A DNA stretch of 64,000 bases from Natrinema thermotolerans DSM 11552. GTDB lineage: Archaea; Halobacteriota; Halobacteria; Halobacteriales; Natrialbaceae. Below the pieces are notes generated by a model. The model saw only the letters and a program-made list of their open reading frames with translations. It was not told where the DNA came from and searched no databases. The translations under genes and the position numbers were made by a program. The stretch lies in contig AOIR01000042.1 of NCBI GenBank assembly GCA_000337115.1, positions 31,852 to 95,851 of the forward strand, in the 5' to 3' direction. Shown here in pieces: positions 28,785 to 36,784 of the stretch. Numbering within the stretch: the first letter of the stretch is position 1; the number at the start of each line of letters is the position of its first letter.

Positions 28785-29626
28785 TGTTATGCCGTGGCCC
28801 TCCACGGCGTACACGTGCGGGTTCCTCTGGGTGTTACATAACACCCGTACTGACTCATGTCAATGTTCGTAAGTTTCGGGTGTGGGATAAACTCGACGGA
28901 GTGGTTCCGGGCCCGCCGGGTGGTTTTCGAGACAGTGTTACGCAAATCAATTACTTCACACCGGAATACCCGGTGAATGAACCGCATGCAGGTGGTTTCA
29001 AGCGGTGCATTGACGGATTACATTACAGTTCTTACCAACCGTTCGAGGATCCGTCCGCATGATGGTGGTTTCGAGCGGCGCATTGGGTGATTCAATTGGT
29101 TTTAAACAGATTTCGAGGGGGTCGCAACCCCCCGAAATAGAAGCCAGGGTGCTGCGGGTACTTAGAGGTGCTTTAATTCGCTTAGAATTCGTGAACGGGG
29201 GTGGTTAAAGAGATTAATAGGCCGATTTCGTCCGAAAATGGTGTTTGGTGTGGTAGGGTCTTTAACCCCTAAGTGGAGTCTCCGTGTGGTTGGTGGGCGC
29301 AGTCGCTGCCCGGGCTCTCTCGTGTGGTTCTCTCAACACGTTGAGTCGTTGTTTTCTTCTCAGGTTGTTGATATTCGTCAGTGTGAGTGTAACGGTTCTC
29401 TGTTGGGCTCTTACCAACCGCGACCCTGCCGGGGTCAACGCAAGCCCATCGGGTCACTCACCACCGGGTTCGTTTTACCAACCGTCCGGGTCGGTGTTCT
29501 TCCCTCGTGGTAACGACGACCGAGTATAGCGTTCAGTGACAGTTACTAATGCGAGCGGGGTCGGGTTGTGCAGTCGCCGCTGGCTCACGGGAAGGAACTG
29601 GAAAAAAGAGAACGTGAAGCGGGGTG
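28785..29626. other. 840-bp non-coding region rich in repeats
   Basis: No convincing gene. It holds the palindrome GGGTGTTACATAACACCC (28829-28846), an imperfect direct repeat of about 31 bp (CCGCATG..GGTGGTTTC.AGCGG.GCATTG, starting at about 28982 and 29055), a hairpin GGGGGTCGCAACCCCC (about 29118-29133), A/T-rich stretches near 29095 and 29205, and four NTACYAAY motifs (29032, 29411, 29475, 29543). This is the longest gene-free stretch of the element and a candidate replication or transfer origin. Confidence 0.6.
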
Positions 29627-29974
29627 TTACGGGCCGAGTGTGACGCCGCCGCAGCTGCGGCATGGTCGCGGGTGGTAGTCGGTTTCTCGCCAGTCGGGTT
29701 TGACGGGGTCGTCGAACGTGTGCTTGCAGTTGATGCAGCGGAAGTCGGGTGATTTGGTTTCGCGGTGGTAGATGGACTTAGCGCCGCATCCTGGGCAGTA
29801 GCAGCACGTGCAGTCGGTGACGTCGTCGGTGCAGGGGTCAGGCTTACTGATGGTTTCGAGGCGGTTCCCGAGTCGCCGTGACCCGCAGTGAGTGCAGCGT
29901 TCTGGGTCGTGGTAGTGGTCTTCGCCGTTCTGTTCTTCGCTGCCGAGATCGTACTTGTCGAGTGGGTGTGGCAT
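29627..29974 (-). CDS. Multi-zinc-ribbon protein
   Basis: A 115-residue protein with at least four CxxC knuckles (CTHC, CPGC, CINC, CRSC) plus CTCCYC, enough for two zinc ribbons. It is acidic and lacks a membrane segment. Proteins like this often bind nucleic acid or bridge transcription factors; here the function is unknown. It is divergent from the 30090 gene. Confidence 0.7.
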   Translation of the reverse strand: MPHPLDKYDLGSEEQNGEDHYHDPERCTHCGSRRLGNRLETISKPDPCTDDVTDCTCCYCPGCGAKSIYHRETKSPDFRCINCKHTFDDPVKPDWRETDYHPRPCRSCGGVTLGP

Positions 29975-30030
29975 CGTTACGTGTGGTGTTTCCGCTACTG
30001 TACGTAAATAACCTTGCCGGGTACAAGTCT

Positions 30031-30089
30031 AATCTTCTTGTGCTGGACGAGGTTTTATGTGTAACTGAGGGGAAGGTGTGAGTGTAACA
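30031..30089 (+). promoter_or_regulatory. TTTTAT-type promoter, copy 1
   Basis: GGTTTTATGTGTAAC (30051-30065) and the following GGTGTGAGTGTAACA closely match the region 34805-34861 before another gene. TTTTAT is a canonical haloarchaeal TATA box about 37 bp before the start at 30090. Confidence 0.65.
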
Positions 30090-30233
30090 ATGCGACGACG
30101 AAACACGTACCCGCCGAAGGGCCGCGGGTCGAACTACGAGCGGGAGAAGTACTGTCACCGGTGCCAGACACGAACGACGCACCTGTACGATCACGGGCAG
30201 GATATGCACGTCTGCCAGGAGTGTGAGCTATGA
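30090..30233 (+). CDS. 47-aa zinc-finger microprotein
   Basis: A basic N-terminus (MRRRNTYPPKGRG) is followed by CHRC and CQEC knuckles forming one zinc finger. Its TGA overlaps the ATG of the next microprotein (ATGA). A duplicated canonical promoter stands upstream. Small basic zinc proteins of this type may bind nucleic acid. Confidence 0.65.
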   Translation: MRRRNTYPPKGRGSNYEREKYCHRCQTRTTHLYDHGQDMHVCQECEL

Positions 30234-30340
30234 CACAGCGAGGGGGTGACGGTGGGCGTGAGCTGACGTGCTGTGCGTGCGGTGTGCGGGAGGTTGAGGA
30301 GATCGGTGAGTTGTGTGGTGTCTGCAGCGATAAACTGTAA
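30230..30340 (+). CDS. 36-aa zinc-finger microprotein
   Basis: An ORF overlapping the previous stop by 4 bp, with CCAC and CGVC knuckles. The coupled start supports translation. Function unknown. Confidence 0.55.
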   Translation: MTQRGGDGGRELTCCACGVREVEEIGELCGVCSDKL

Positions 30341-30369
30341 CGCAGACTCTGCACCGCCTGTTTCTACGT

Positions 30370-30412
30370 GGTATCTGTCGTGGTTGTCGGTTCGCGTGGT
30401 AGTGTTACGTGG
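30370..30412 (+). promoter_or_regulatory. Element-type promoter, diverged copy
   Basis: GGTATCTGTCG with TATCT at 30372, 44 bp before the ATG at 30416. The downstream box has decayed to TTACGTGG. Confidence 0.45.
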
Positions 30413-30415
30413 ATT

Positions 30416-30697
30416 ATGACTGGTGATACCAACGACCGCCGGACTGGGGATCCTACGAACATCGAGGATATCCCTGAGCACGAGCGCGACGTGTTACTAA
30501 CGCCGCGTGAGTACATCCTCGCTAAACTCAAAATCGCTCGCATGGAAGGTGAGCTCGGTGGATTCCCAGCAGAGGAGTCCAGTACAGCGGACGCGGGAGA
30601 GTCTACCAACGACACGCCAGTGCTGCCTGCAGAGGACGATACTGGTGAGCGGTACTTCGTGAGTGATTCCGGGGTGTCGCTGGACGACTGGCGATAA
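30416..30697 (+). CDS. Hypothetical acidic protein
   Basis: A 93-residue protein (MTGDTNDRRTGDP...) with a short helical core (TPREYILAKLKIARMEGELG) in otherwise disordered acidic sequence. It contains three NTACYAAY motifs (30426, 30494, 30603) in 282 bp. The start at 30416 is chosen from the promoter copy upstream; the longer GTG form would start before it. Confidence 0.6.
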   Translation: MTGDTNDRRTGDPTNIEDIPEHERDVLLTPREYILAKLKIARMEGELGGFPAEESSTADAGESTNDTPVLPAEDDTGERYFVSDSGVSLDDWR

Positions 30698-30754
30698 CCG
30701 TTCTCAGTATGGTTTTCACTTGGTGTTCTGAGTTCCCGGATTGGTGTTACTACC

Positions 30755-30902
30755 GAGTGCCCGTGACACTGGACGGGCGCGTGACGGCTTGTACCCCGTG
30801 CCTGCTACCGTTTGGTTGCGTGGGCGGTGTTGCGTTACACTGTGTTGTTAGCATGATTGTGCGTTGTGTTAGAGATGATTGCGTGACGGCAAACGTTTAT
30901 TA
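30755..30902 (+). promoter_or_regulatory. Duplicated intergenic leader and GCAAACGTTTATTA promoter
   Basis: About 110 bp (30755-30862) are repeated imperfectly at 34685-34785, including CCGTTTGGTTGCGTGG and GTTGCGTTACACTGTGTTG. The promoter box GCAAACGTTTATTA (30889-30902) also occurs at 53539 and 57208. The TATA-like TTTATTA is about 36 bp before the ATG at 30932. Confidence 0.6.
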
Positions 30903-30931
30903 GGAACGGGGGGTGATGTATGGATGTAACA

Positions 30932-31597
30932 ATGGTAGCAACAACCGACGACACGAACGGAGAACAGGACGATACGAATTACGACGCTCTCCCGGTGATG
31001 TTCGGGGACGAAATCGCGCACGCGATCCCGACGGACGTCGTGGAGACAGTCGCCCGGTACCACAACGTACACACACCGCGGCTGCACGGTGTGTTGAACG
31101 CGATTGACGCGGCACTCCCTGACGCCCACGGCTCGCGGATGGATAACTTGGAATTGTACATGGACCAGCAGGACACGCACGTCGGACTGACGCAGGATGA
31201 AGCACTCATCCTGAACGACACAGCGTTCCAGACGCTCGCGGGTGAAGCCGGGTTCGACAGGTCCGAGCGGTTGTTCATTGCGGCGCGGGACGCTCACGAC
31301 ACGTACGCGACTGACGTGACTGGTGACTCGTGGCACGCTGCGACCGCGGTCGTGCTCCGGAGAACAACGGAGGCGGTTGATGTCCCGTCGTGTGAGTGCG
31401 GTGCGGACCTGGTCGAGACCGCGGAACTCACGGAAGCACGGGGTACTACGGCGGACCTGCGCGACCCAACGACCGTTCCCGTTCCGGAGGCGGAGTGCGG
31501 TGAGTGCGAGGCGTCTGTCGGCGCGCTGTACGGCATGGAGGTAGTTGTTGAGTTGTTCGAAGCGCGCGGTGTTGACCTGCCCGGCGACGACGAGTAA
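30932..31597 (+). CDS. Hypothetical protein with C-terminal zinc motif
   Basis: A 221-residue acidic protein. The first 140 residues are helical; the last 75 include CECG and CGEC knuckles that can make a zinc ribbon. Its start (MVATTDDT) resembles the starts at 31673 (MVATTQDD), 34862 (MVRATQAD) and 57248 (MVADSTTD), suggesting duplicated promoter and start regions. ATG 30932 is chosen by distance from the TATA box; 30920 is an alternative. Confidence 0.65.
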   Translation: MVATTDDTNGEQDDTNYDALPVMFGDEIAHAIPTDVVETVARYHNVHTPRLHGVLNAIDAALPDAHGSRMDNLELYMDQQDTHVGLTQDEALILNDTAFQTLAGEAGFDRSERLFIAARDAHDTYATDVTGDSWHAATAVVLRRTTEAVDVPSCECGADLVETAELTEARGTTADLRDPTTVPVPEAECGECEASVGALYGMEVVVELFEARGVDLPGDDE

Positions 31598-31618
31598 CGG
31601 TAGGCGTGACGGCGGTAG

Positions 31619-31662
31619 CCCGGTCTCTGGTGAGGGTAACGCGGTTCGATCCCGCGACCGGG
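31619..31662 (+). ncRNA. tRNA-like minihelix 1 (acceptor plus T arm)
   Basis: CCCGGTC (31619-31625) pairs with GACCGGG (31656-31662), and between them CGCGG-TTCGATC-CCGCG (31640-31656) is a canonical tRNA T arm. About 14 unpaired bases replace the D and anticodon arms. It ends 10 bp before the ATG at 31673. This is a structural prediction only. Confidence 0.4.
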
Positions 31663-31672
31663 TCTGAGGACA

Positions 31673-32209
31673 ATGGTAGCAACAACACAAGACGACGTGA
31701 GCGGAGAACAGAACACGACAGTCAGCCGCGGAGACCACGTCAACGTAGCCCGGGGCGGCCACACCAGCGTTCAAGGTGTCGTGCAAGGTGTGACGGACGC
31801 CGGCATGATTGCAGTAGAGACGTTCAACGGTGAACGAATCGCTGCACGACCGGGTGCGGTGACGGTAATCAGCGAGGCGTTCCGGTCAGCGAGCGCGCTC
31901 GCGCCGGACGTCGAAGACGGCGAGTTCATCGTTGTTCCCGGGTGCAGTACAGTACGCTCAGGGCATGTTACGGGTGTTGACGGGACCCGCGTCACGGTGG
32001 CGGTGAGCGATCCGCACAACCCCAGTGATCAGCGGGAGTTCGCCGTTCCGATGGGAGATATTGACACGTGCAAGAACCCGTTGTGCGGGTCGCTGGTCGT
32101 ACTCGGGCAATCGTCGCTCGGACCGTCGAAGTACAGGCGACGGTTCTGCTGCGGTGGCTGTGCCGACCACGATGAAGTCGTGGCCGGGAACCTCGGTGGT
32201 GCGCTGTAA
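31673..32209 (+). CDS. Hypothetical beta-rich protein with zinc cysteines
   Basis: A 178-residue protein. Two SH3/KOW-like beta segments (SRGDHVNVARGGHTSVQGVV and VVPGCSTVRSGHVTGVDG) precede a C-terminal cluster of CKNPLC and CCGGC. The pattern suggests a nucleic-acid-associated protein; no family can be named. It sits between two tRNA-like leaders in an apparent operon with the C5 methylase. Confidence 0.6.
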   Translation: MVATTQDDVSGEQNTTVSRGDHVNVARGGHTSVQGVVQGVTDAGMIAVETFNGERIAARPGAVTVISEAFRSASALAPDVEDGEFIVVPGCSTVRSGHVTGVDGTRVTVAVSDPHNPSDQREFAVPMGDIDTCKNPLCGSLVVLGQSSLGPSKYRRRFCCGGCADHDEVVAGNLGGAL

Positions 32210-32227
32210 CGCGGTTTGACGGGCGGT

Positions 32228-32274
32228 GACTGCCTCTACGGCGTGATGCCGGCGCTCGAACCGCTGGGGTGGTC
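32228..32274 (+). ncRNA. tRNA-like minihelix 2
   Basis: GACTGCC (32228-32234) pairs with GGTGGTC (32268-32274) with two G-U pairs. Between them CGGCG-CTCGAAC-CGCTG (32250-32266) resembles a T arm. It lies 9 bp before the methylase start and shares the downstream TTGAGGACAATG context with minihelix 1. Confidence 0.33.
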
Positions 32275-32283
32275 TTGAGGACA

Positions 32284-33060
32284 ATGTCACAGAACGCAAC
32301 CACAGCACAGAACACTGACGACGGGCGTGTATCCGTCTCGAACACGGATACCAACGACACCGGCGAGAAGCAGTGCGTGGACTTGTTCGCCGGGATCGGC
32401 GGGTTCTCGCAAGCGTTCGAAGAACACCCGGACTGGGAGGTGACGACGGTGGACATCGACCCGGAGTTGGAACCGGACGTCGTCGCGGACATCCACGACT
32501 TGCAGCCGTCCGACGCTCGATTACCAACCGGACCGGGCGTCGTCTTGGCATCCCCGCCGTGCACGCAGTTCAGCAAGGCAGGGAACCATGACTCGTGGGA
32601 TTTTGAGGACGGGATACCAACGAGCGACGATGCACGCGACGCAATCGCGTTAGCGCATCACACCGTCGGGCTCATTAAAGCCCTGAACCCGGATTACTGG
32701 TTCCTCGAAAATCCGCGTGGGCGGCTGCGCTGGTCGTTCAGAGACCCGGTTGCCACGGTTACGTACTGTCAGTACGGGAAAGGGTATCAGAAACCGACTG
32801 ACTTGTGGGGGCGTCACCCGGCGGGAATGACGTACAAGTCGTGCAGCCCGGGCGCTGACTGTCACAACAGTAACACTGAGGACGACGGGTACTCCGCGGT
32901 CGCATCGATGCCAAGCGGGTACGGTGAGCGAGCGGCTGTCCCGTACGGGCTTTCGGAAGCGATTCTGGACGCGGTTGAAGGGGAGACGGAACAGCAGCGA
33001 ATCGCGCACACCACGCCAGGGCACACGGACGCGGTCAGTAACTGGGGTGGGCGGTCGTGA
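32284..33060 (+). CDS. DNA (cytosine-5) methyltransferase
   Basis: A 258-residue C5 methylase. Motif I is DLFAGIGGF (about residues 32-40), motif IV with the catalytic Cys is SPPCTQFS (about 93-100) and motif VI is ENPRGRLRW (about 140-148). The chain is short, with a compact target-recognition region (RHPAGMTYKSCSPGADC). It overlaps the HNH-like gene by 4 bp. It could protect the element from host restriction or form a methylase-nuclease pair with the HNH protein. Confidence 0.88.
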   Translation: MSQNATTAQNTDDGRVSVSNTDTNDTGEKQCVDLFAGIGGFSQAFEEHPDWEVTTVDIDPELEPDVVADIHDLQPSDARLPTGPGVVLASPPCTQFSKAGNHDSWDFEDGIPTSDDARDAIALAHHTVGLIKALNPDYWFLENPRGRLRWSFRDPVATVTYCQYGKGYQKPTDLWGRHPAGMTYKSCSPGADCHNSNTEDDGYSAVASMPSGYGERAAVPYGLSEAILDAVEGETEQQRIAHTTPGHTDAVSNWGGRS

Positions 33061-33380
33061 CACGCCGAGCATGCCCGCTCTGCCGGTCGCGCGAGCATGA
33101 GGGGCTGGACTACCATCACTGGACGTACGCCCCGTCACGCGGTGTAGAGCTCTGTAGACAGTGTCACGACCAGCTGCACGGCGGCGGGGATGTCCGGCCG
33201 TCGCGTAACACTGACTGGTTAGAGACTGCTATTCGCACGCTCGTAGAGTTAGACGTAGAACACCACGGGCGGCGGCGAACGGTGTCGGAAATCCGGGACC
33301 GGTACGGTATCCCGGAGTCGCTGGGGATCCTGGTCTCAATGGCGTTGGACGACCGGTTCCCCGACCGTGTGCCGACGTAA
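33057..33380 (+). CDS. HNH-nuclease-like small protein
   Basis: A 107-residue protein from GTG 33057. CPLC, a HH pair (DYHHW) and CRQCHDQLH have the order of a zinc-stabilised HNH/beta-beta-alpha-metal nuclease; the C-terminal 45 residues resemble a helical DNA-binding tail. The GTGA overlap with the C5 methylase suggests they act together, as a nuclease guided by or restrained by methylation. Confidence 0.65.
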   Translation: MTRRACPLCRSREHEGLDYHHWTYAPSRGVELCRQCHDQLHGGGDVRPSRNTDWLETAIRTLVELDVEHHGRRRTVSEIRDRYGIPESLGILVSMALDDRFPDRVPT

Positions 33381-33511
33381 CCCCGGGGTTCGCGTTACTA
33401 ATGAGCGTTCCTCCGGTGTTGTGTGCCCGGTGACGTTTGGTTGCGTGGATGGTTTTTCTTCACCAGAGATGGACGGGGTGTGTCCGGAACTTTTCGGCAG
33501 TGTGACCGGGT

Positions 33512-33548
33512 CGTATCTGCCTGTTTCCCCGTGGTGCGTGTTACTAAC
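33512..33548 (+). promoter_or_regulatory. Element-type promoter
   Basis: CGTATCTGCC; TATCT at 33514, TTACTAAC exactly 27 bp later at 33541, ATG at 33554. Preceded by GACGGGGTGTGTCCGGAACT (from about 33471), also seen at about 36779 and, slightly changed, at 44388. Confidence 0.75.
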
Positions 33549-33553
33549 GTACG

Positions 33554-33748
33554 ATGCTCGAACCTGTCTTGGAACTCACGCAGCAGAACGTGTTCGTGAC
33601 GATTGACTGCCCGTTGTGCGGGGGGACCGCTCGCGCGGAGGTCCCTGAGCGGTGGGGTGAGTCGCCTGGCCTGTTGACGTGTGACGAGGACCGTGGTGGT
33701 TGTGGTGGTTCGTTTGAACTGTCAGTGACTATTCGAGATCCCGCGTAA
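33554..33748 (+). CDS. 64-aa zinc-ribbon protein
   Basis: Contains CPLCGG and, 23 residues on, CDEDRGGCGG, a zinc ribbon similar to those in other microproteins of the element. The ATG is 40 bp after the TATCT box of a complete element-type promoter. Function unknown. Confidence 0.65.
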   Translation: MLEPVLELTQQNVFVTIDCPLCGGTARAEVPERWGESPGLLTCDEDRGGCGGSFELSVTIRDPA

Positions 33749-33834
33749 CACGTCCCCGTCGCGCGGTTACCAACGATTCATTGAACTGGGTAGTTTTCCA
33801 GAGTTATAAGTCAATAAGTTCACTGTCAAACCAC

Positions 33835-34506
33835 ATGCACTACACGAACCCTGCCAACGACCACAACCCGCTCGATGGACCGGTCGGGACGGGCGGTGCG
33901 GTCGCGTTAGACATCGAATGCATCAATCTCGTAGAACCCCCGGACCTGGATTTTCAAGACCCGACGCACTGGTCCGTGTTCGCCGTGCCGCTCGGGCACC
34001 GCCCAGATGACAGTGACACCGTTCAGACTGACGTGCTGTTCCGCCGCGGATCCACAGTTTGCGACGAATTGGAGCTCATCGAGCGCGTAACCGCTTGGGT
34101 CCGTGACCGTGACCCGGACCGCCTCGTCACGTTTAACGGTGACTCGTACGATCTGCCGATTCTCCGCCACAGGTCAAGTGTTACTGCGCACGAGTGCCCC
34201 GGGTCACACCCCGTACGAGATAACGTAGATCTCGTGCTCGCTACACTGGACCACAACGACCTGTTCACTGCTGTGAAGGAGGATGCAGGGTACAACGTCC
34301 CGTTGGATTCTGCGCTCGATTACCACGACATACCAACGCCCGACGTAACACTGGGCGGGGAGGAAGTGACCGGTGAAGACATGCCGGGCCTCGGACTCCG
34401 AGTGTTGAGTGGGGACGTAACGGATGAAGAGCTCAAAGCGGTTCGGGATTACGCTGAGTCCGACGTCGAACCGTTGTTCCGCTTGTTCGATTCCGTGACT
34501 GCGTGA
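33835..34506 (+). CDS. PolB-type 3'-5' exonuclease
   Basis: A 223-residue DEDD exonuclease like the proofreading domain of family B polymerases without the polymerase. Exo I is ALDIECIN (about residues 24-31), Exo II FNGDSYDLP (about 100-108) and Exo III YAESDVEPLF (about 206-215). ATG 33835 is chosen because TTATAA (33804-33809) lies about 29 bp upstream, giving a leaderless mRNA; the longer TTG form would start upstream of that box. It may trim replication or recombination intermediates of the element. Confidence 0.8.
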   Translation: MHYTNPANDHNPLDGPVGTGGAVALDIECINLVEPPDLDFQDPTHWSVFAVPLGHRPDDSDTVQTDVLFRRGSTVCDELELIERVTAWVRDRDPDRLVTFNGDSYDLPILRHRSSVTAHECPGSHPVRDNVDLVLATLDHNDLFTAVKEDAGYNVPLDSALDYHDIPTPDVTLGGEEVTGEDMPGLGLRVLSGDVTDEELKAVRDYAESDVEPLFRLFDSVTA

Positions 34507-34861
34507 CACTGCCGAATGAGTGTTTTCGTTTGGGATGCGGTCAACCGGTACTCGGAGTGTTTTCCGAGTGCAGTCGGGTGGTTTTTCATTTGGTTTCTAC
34601 GGTGTCGGTGGTGAGTTACGGTAGTTCTTAGTGTGTTTCTGAGACTACGTCGTGTTCTTGGATTGTTTTTCGTGGGCGTCGTCTCGTGGCACTGGAACGG
34701 GCGCTTAGTGGGCTTGTACCTCGTGTCTGACACCGTTTGGTTGCGTGGTCGGTGTTGCGTTACACTGTGTTGTTGGTGTGGTTTGCTCGGAGAATTGTGT
34801 GGTGTTCTTGTACGGGACAAGGTTTTATACGTAACCCGGGGTAATGTGTGAGTGTAGTAAG
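34507..34861 (+). promoter_or_regulatory. Gene-free stretch with duplicated leader and promoter
   Basis: No gene seen. 34685-34785 is the second copy of the intergenic leader at 30755-30862. 34805-34861 is the second copy of the 30031 promoter, with TTTTATACGTAAC at about 34823-34835. Confidence 0.6.
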
Positions 34862-35548
34862 ATGGTACGAGCAACCCAGGCCGACGACACGACCGACGCA
34901 CAGACTATGGAAGACAAACTTGCAGCACTCGACCCCAGCGACCGTGCCGTTCTCATCTCCGACTCGGACGGCCCGGGAGCGACCGATAAGCTCGCGGAAG
35001 TTGACGGTGACTACGTCCGTTACACGACGTGGGCGAAACCCGGCGGTGAGAAGGGCGTCTCCATCAAAGACCGCGGCACGAACATCAACATCGAACCGGT
35101 CATGCTCAATGTCGAAGAGATGGCGGTGACAATTGAGGACACTGCGGACGAACTCGCAGCGGAGTGCACCGGCAGCGACGACGTGGACGCAGCGATGGCG
35201 TGGGCAGTCGTCCGACGGCACGCTGACGACCTCGCAGCAAACCTCCTCTCACGGTGGCAGGCAGCAGCGACTGAGGTCGCCGGCATCGAGATCCACGACG
35301 GTCACCCTGGGCTTGACGGTCGTGTAGTGTGGACTGCGCACGGTGAGGAGGCCCTGTACCGTGAAGTGCGGAACACCGTTGAGGGGATTGCAGGCGGGGA
35401 GAACGCGTACGACTACCACATCAGCGACGGTGAGATGGCGGTCATCAAGGACGAACTCTACGGTGTACTCCGTGACGCGCTCCACTGGGCTGAGACGCCC
35501 GGAATGAGCAACATTGACTACGCCGTCACGATCGAACTGCAAGACTAA
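34862..35548 (+). CDS. Hypothetical acidic protein
   Basis: A 228-residue acidic, helix-rich soluble protein. It opens with MVRATQADDTTDAQ, similar to the starts at 30932 and 31673, although the rest is unrelated. The middle contains VRRHADDLAANLLSRWQAAA. No domain recognised. The start is set by the TTTTATA box about 37 bp upstream. Confidence 0.65.
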   Translation: MVRATQADDTTDAQTMEDKLAALDPSDRAVLISDSDGPGATDKLAEVDGDYVRYTTWAKPGGEKGVSIKDRGTNINIEPVMLNVEEMAVTIEDTADELAAECTGSDDVDAAMAWAVVRRHADDLAANLLSRWQAAATEVAGIEIHDGHPGLDGRVVWTAHGEEALYREVRNTVEGIAGGENAYDYHISDGEMAVIKDELYGVLRDALHWAETPGMSNIDYAVTIELQD

Positions 35549-35572
35549 TCTTCAGAGGCTCTGCAGGCGGTC

Positions 35573-35617
35573 GCACGCGTTGGCGCATCTTCACGAGGTT
35601 CGATTCCCCGGGTGTGC
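35573..35617 (+). ncRNA. tRNA-like minihelix 3
   Basis: GCACGC (35573-35578) pairs with GTGTGC (35612-35617). Between them CGAGG-TTCGATT-CCCCG (35594-35610) forms a T-arm-like stem with one mismatch and a canonical T loop. It precedes the ATG at 35633 by 15 bp. It shares its layout with the two examples at 31619 and 32228. Confidence 0.33.
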
Positions 35618-35632
35618 TTCAGGGAACAACTG

Positions 35633-35764
35633 ATGATAGACCAAACTACTGATTGTCCGGACTGGCACGCAAAACACCACCAAACCGTCATCGAGAACGG
35701 GATCGTCAAAATCCTGTGTGAACGATGCGCACTGGACGCTGCAGAAGCATCCGCGGGGATCTAA
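35633..35764 (+). CDS. 43-aa cysteine-containing microprotein
   Basis: Short ORF with DCPDWH and CERC, a possible single zinc site using two cysteines plus Cys/His. It follows the tRNA-like leader and ends 9 bp before the next gene, so it is probably the first gene of a small operon. Confidence 0.55.
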   Translation: MIDQTTDCPDWHAKHHQTVIENGIVKILCERCALDAAEASAGI

Positions 35765-35773
35765 GAGAGTCCA

Positions 35774-36088
35774 ATGCGACAAACAACCTTCGACGACATC
35801 AACACCGGCACTGACAGTACGGATATCGTCGATGTTCTCGATGAACTGCAGCGCGGTGACAGGATCCTGGTGAACGGTGAGACGGAGATCCGCGTGCACA
35901 AGAACGGAGATTACTTCGGACCGATTGAAATCGAAGCGAAGCACCCGGGCGGTGCGAGGGCGAACATCGGGGTTCGGGACGGTGAAGCGTGGTTCGACGC
36001 GTCTCAATTACGGAACTTCGAATCGCAGAAACACAACATGACTCGGATCCGGGAGTGGGAGTTCATCGAACGAGGCGACGGTCGATGA
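35774..36088 (+). CDS. Hypothetical protein
   Basis: A 104-residue protein of likely alpha/beta structure; MRQTTFDDINTGTD begins a segment leading to VLDELQRGDRILVNGE and a beta-rich half. No family recognised. Convergent with the HTH gene at 36094, 5 bp apart. Confidence 0.6.
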   Translation: MRQTTFDDINTGTDSTDIVDVLDELQRGDRILVNGETEIRVHKNGDYFGPIEIEAKHPGGARANIGVRDGEAWFDASQLRNFESQKHNMTRIREWEFIERGDGR

Positions 36089-36093
36089 GCGGG

Positions 36094-36717
36094 TTACACT
36101 GACGTGGAATCCGGTTCAAGCAACTCCGCCATGTTCGCTTGCAACTCGTCGTACCCCTCAAACGTGAATAATTCCGGGATACGAGTCGTTGCCTGCGCTT
36201 TTTCCACTTTCTCCCTCGCCCGCCCAACATGACTCCGTACGGTCCCAGTCTTCACACCGAGCCGGTCAGCAATCACGTGCTCGTTCTTCTTCGCTTCCCG
36301 CATCACGTACGCCATGAACTGCTGCTTCGTCAGACTGGACTCCTCGAACAACTCCCGGTACAGTCCACGGTACGCTTCGTAGTAGTCGCGGGAGAACTCC
36401 CCGGCGACAGTGAACCCACCACCAGGTGCTAAGTCACCGAGAACGCCCGGGCCTTTGTTCGGACCGGCGTAGAACTCCTCTCGTTCGGCATCCCATTTGA
36501 TTTCCGGGTGGACGAAATCGACGTCCATCGGGGACTCGCGGAGGAATTCGAGTTTCTCGGCTTTCACCGGGTCGTCCTCCCATTCTTCGACGGTGTCTTC
36601 GAGCGCCATGCGGCTGATATTCGCGCCGAGTGCTGGTTGACCGTCTTCGATGAGGATGGCGACGTCGTAGTCGGTGATCGTATCGTCGTCGGTCGTGTCG
36701 TTCGGGTTCGTGGGCAT
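36094..36717 (-). CDS. HTH regulator with sigma-70-region-4-like domain
   Basis: A 207-residue protein. The first 110 residues are acidic and unassigned; residues about 125-180 form a helix-turn-helix of the sigma-4/LuxR kind (KKNEHVIADRLGVKTGTVRS). In haloarchaea such domains occur in activators rather than sigma factors. A TATA box (ATATAAA, about 36750) lies about 33 bp before ATG 36717 on the minus strand; the longer form from 36741 would begin too close to it. Confidence 0.65.
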   Translation of the reverse strand: MPTNPNDTTDDDTITDYDVAILIEDGQPALGANISRMALEDTVEEWEDDPVKAEKLEFLRESPMDVDFVHPEIKWDAEREEFYAGPNKGPGVLGDLAPGGGFTVAGEFSRDYYEAYRGLYRELFEESSLTKQQFMAYVMREAKKNEHVIADRLGVKTGTVRSHVGRAREKVEKAQATTRIPELFTFEGYDELQANMAELLEPDSTSV

Positions 36718-36784
36718 TGTGATTACGATAACGGTAATCAAGCATCACATTTATATTTTAGGCCGGTTGGGCGTGTTGGACGGG

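Noticed and set aside
29238-29529. ORFs in the 29.2-29.5 kb region
   Set aside because: Protein-unlike composition, no promoter or overlap support, and located in repeat-rich non-coding DNA.
31600-31672. A complete tRNA gene here
   Set aside because: T arm and acceptor-like stem are present but there is no D arm or anticodon arm at the correct distances.
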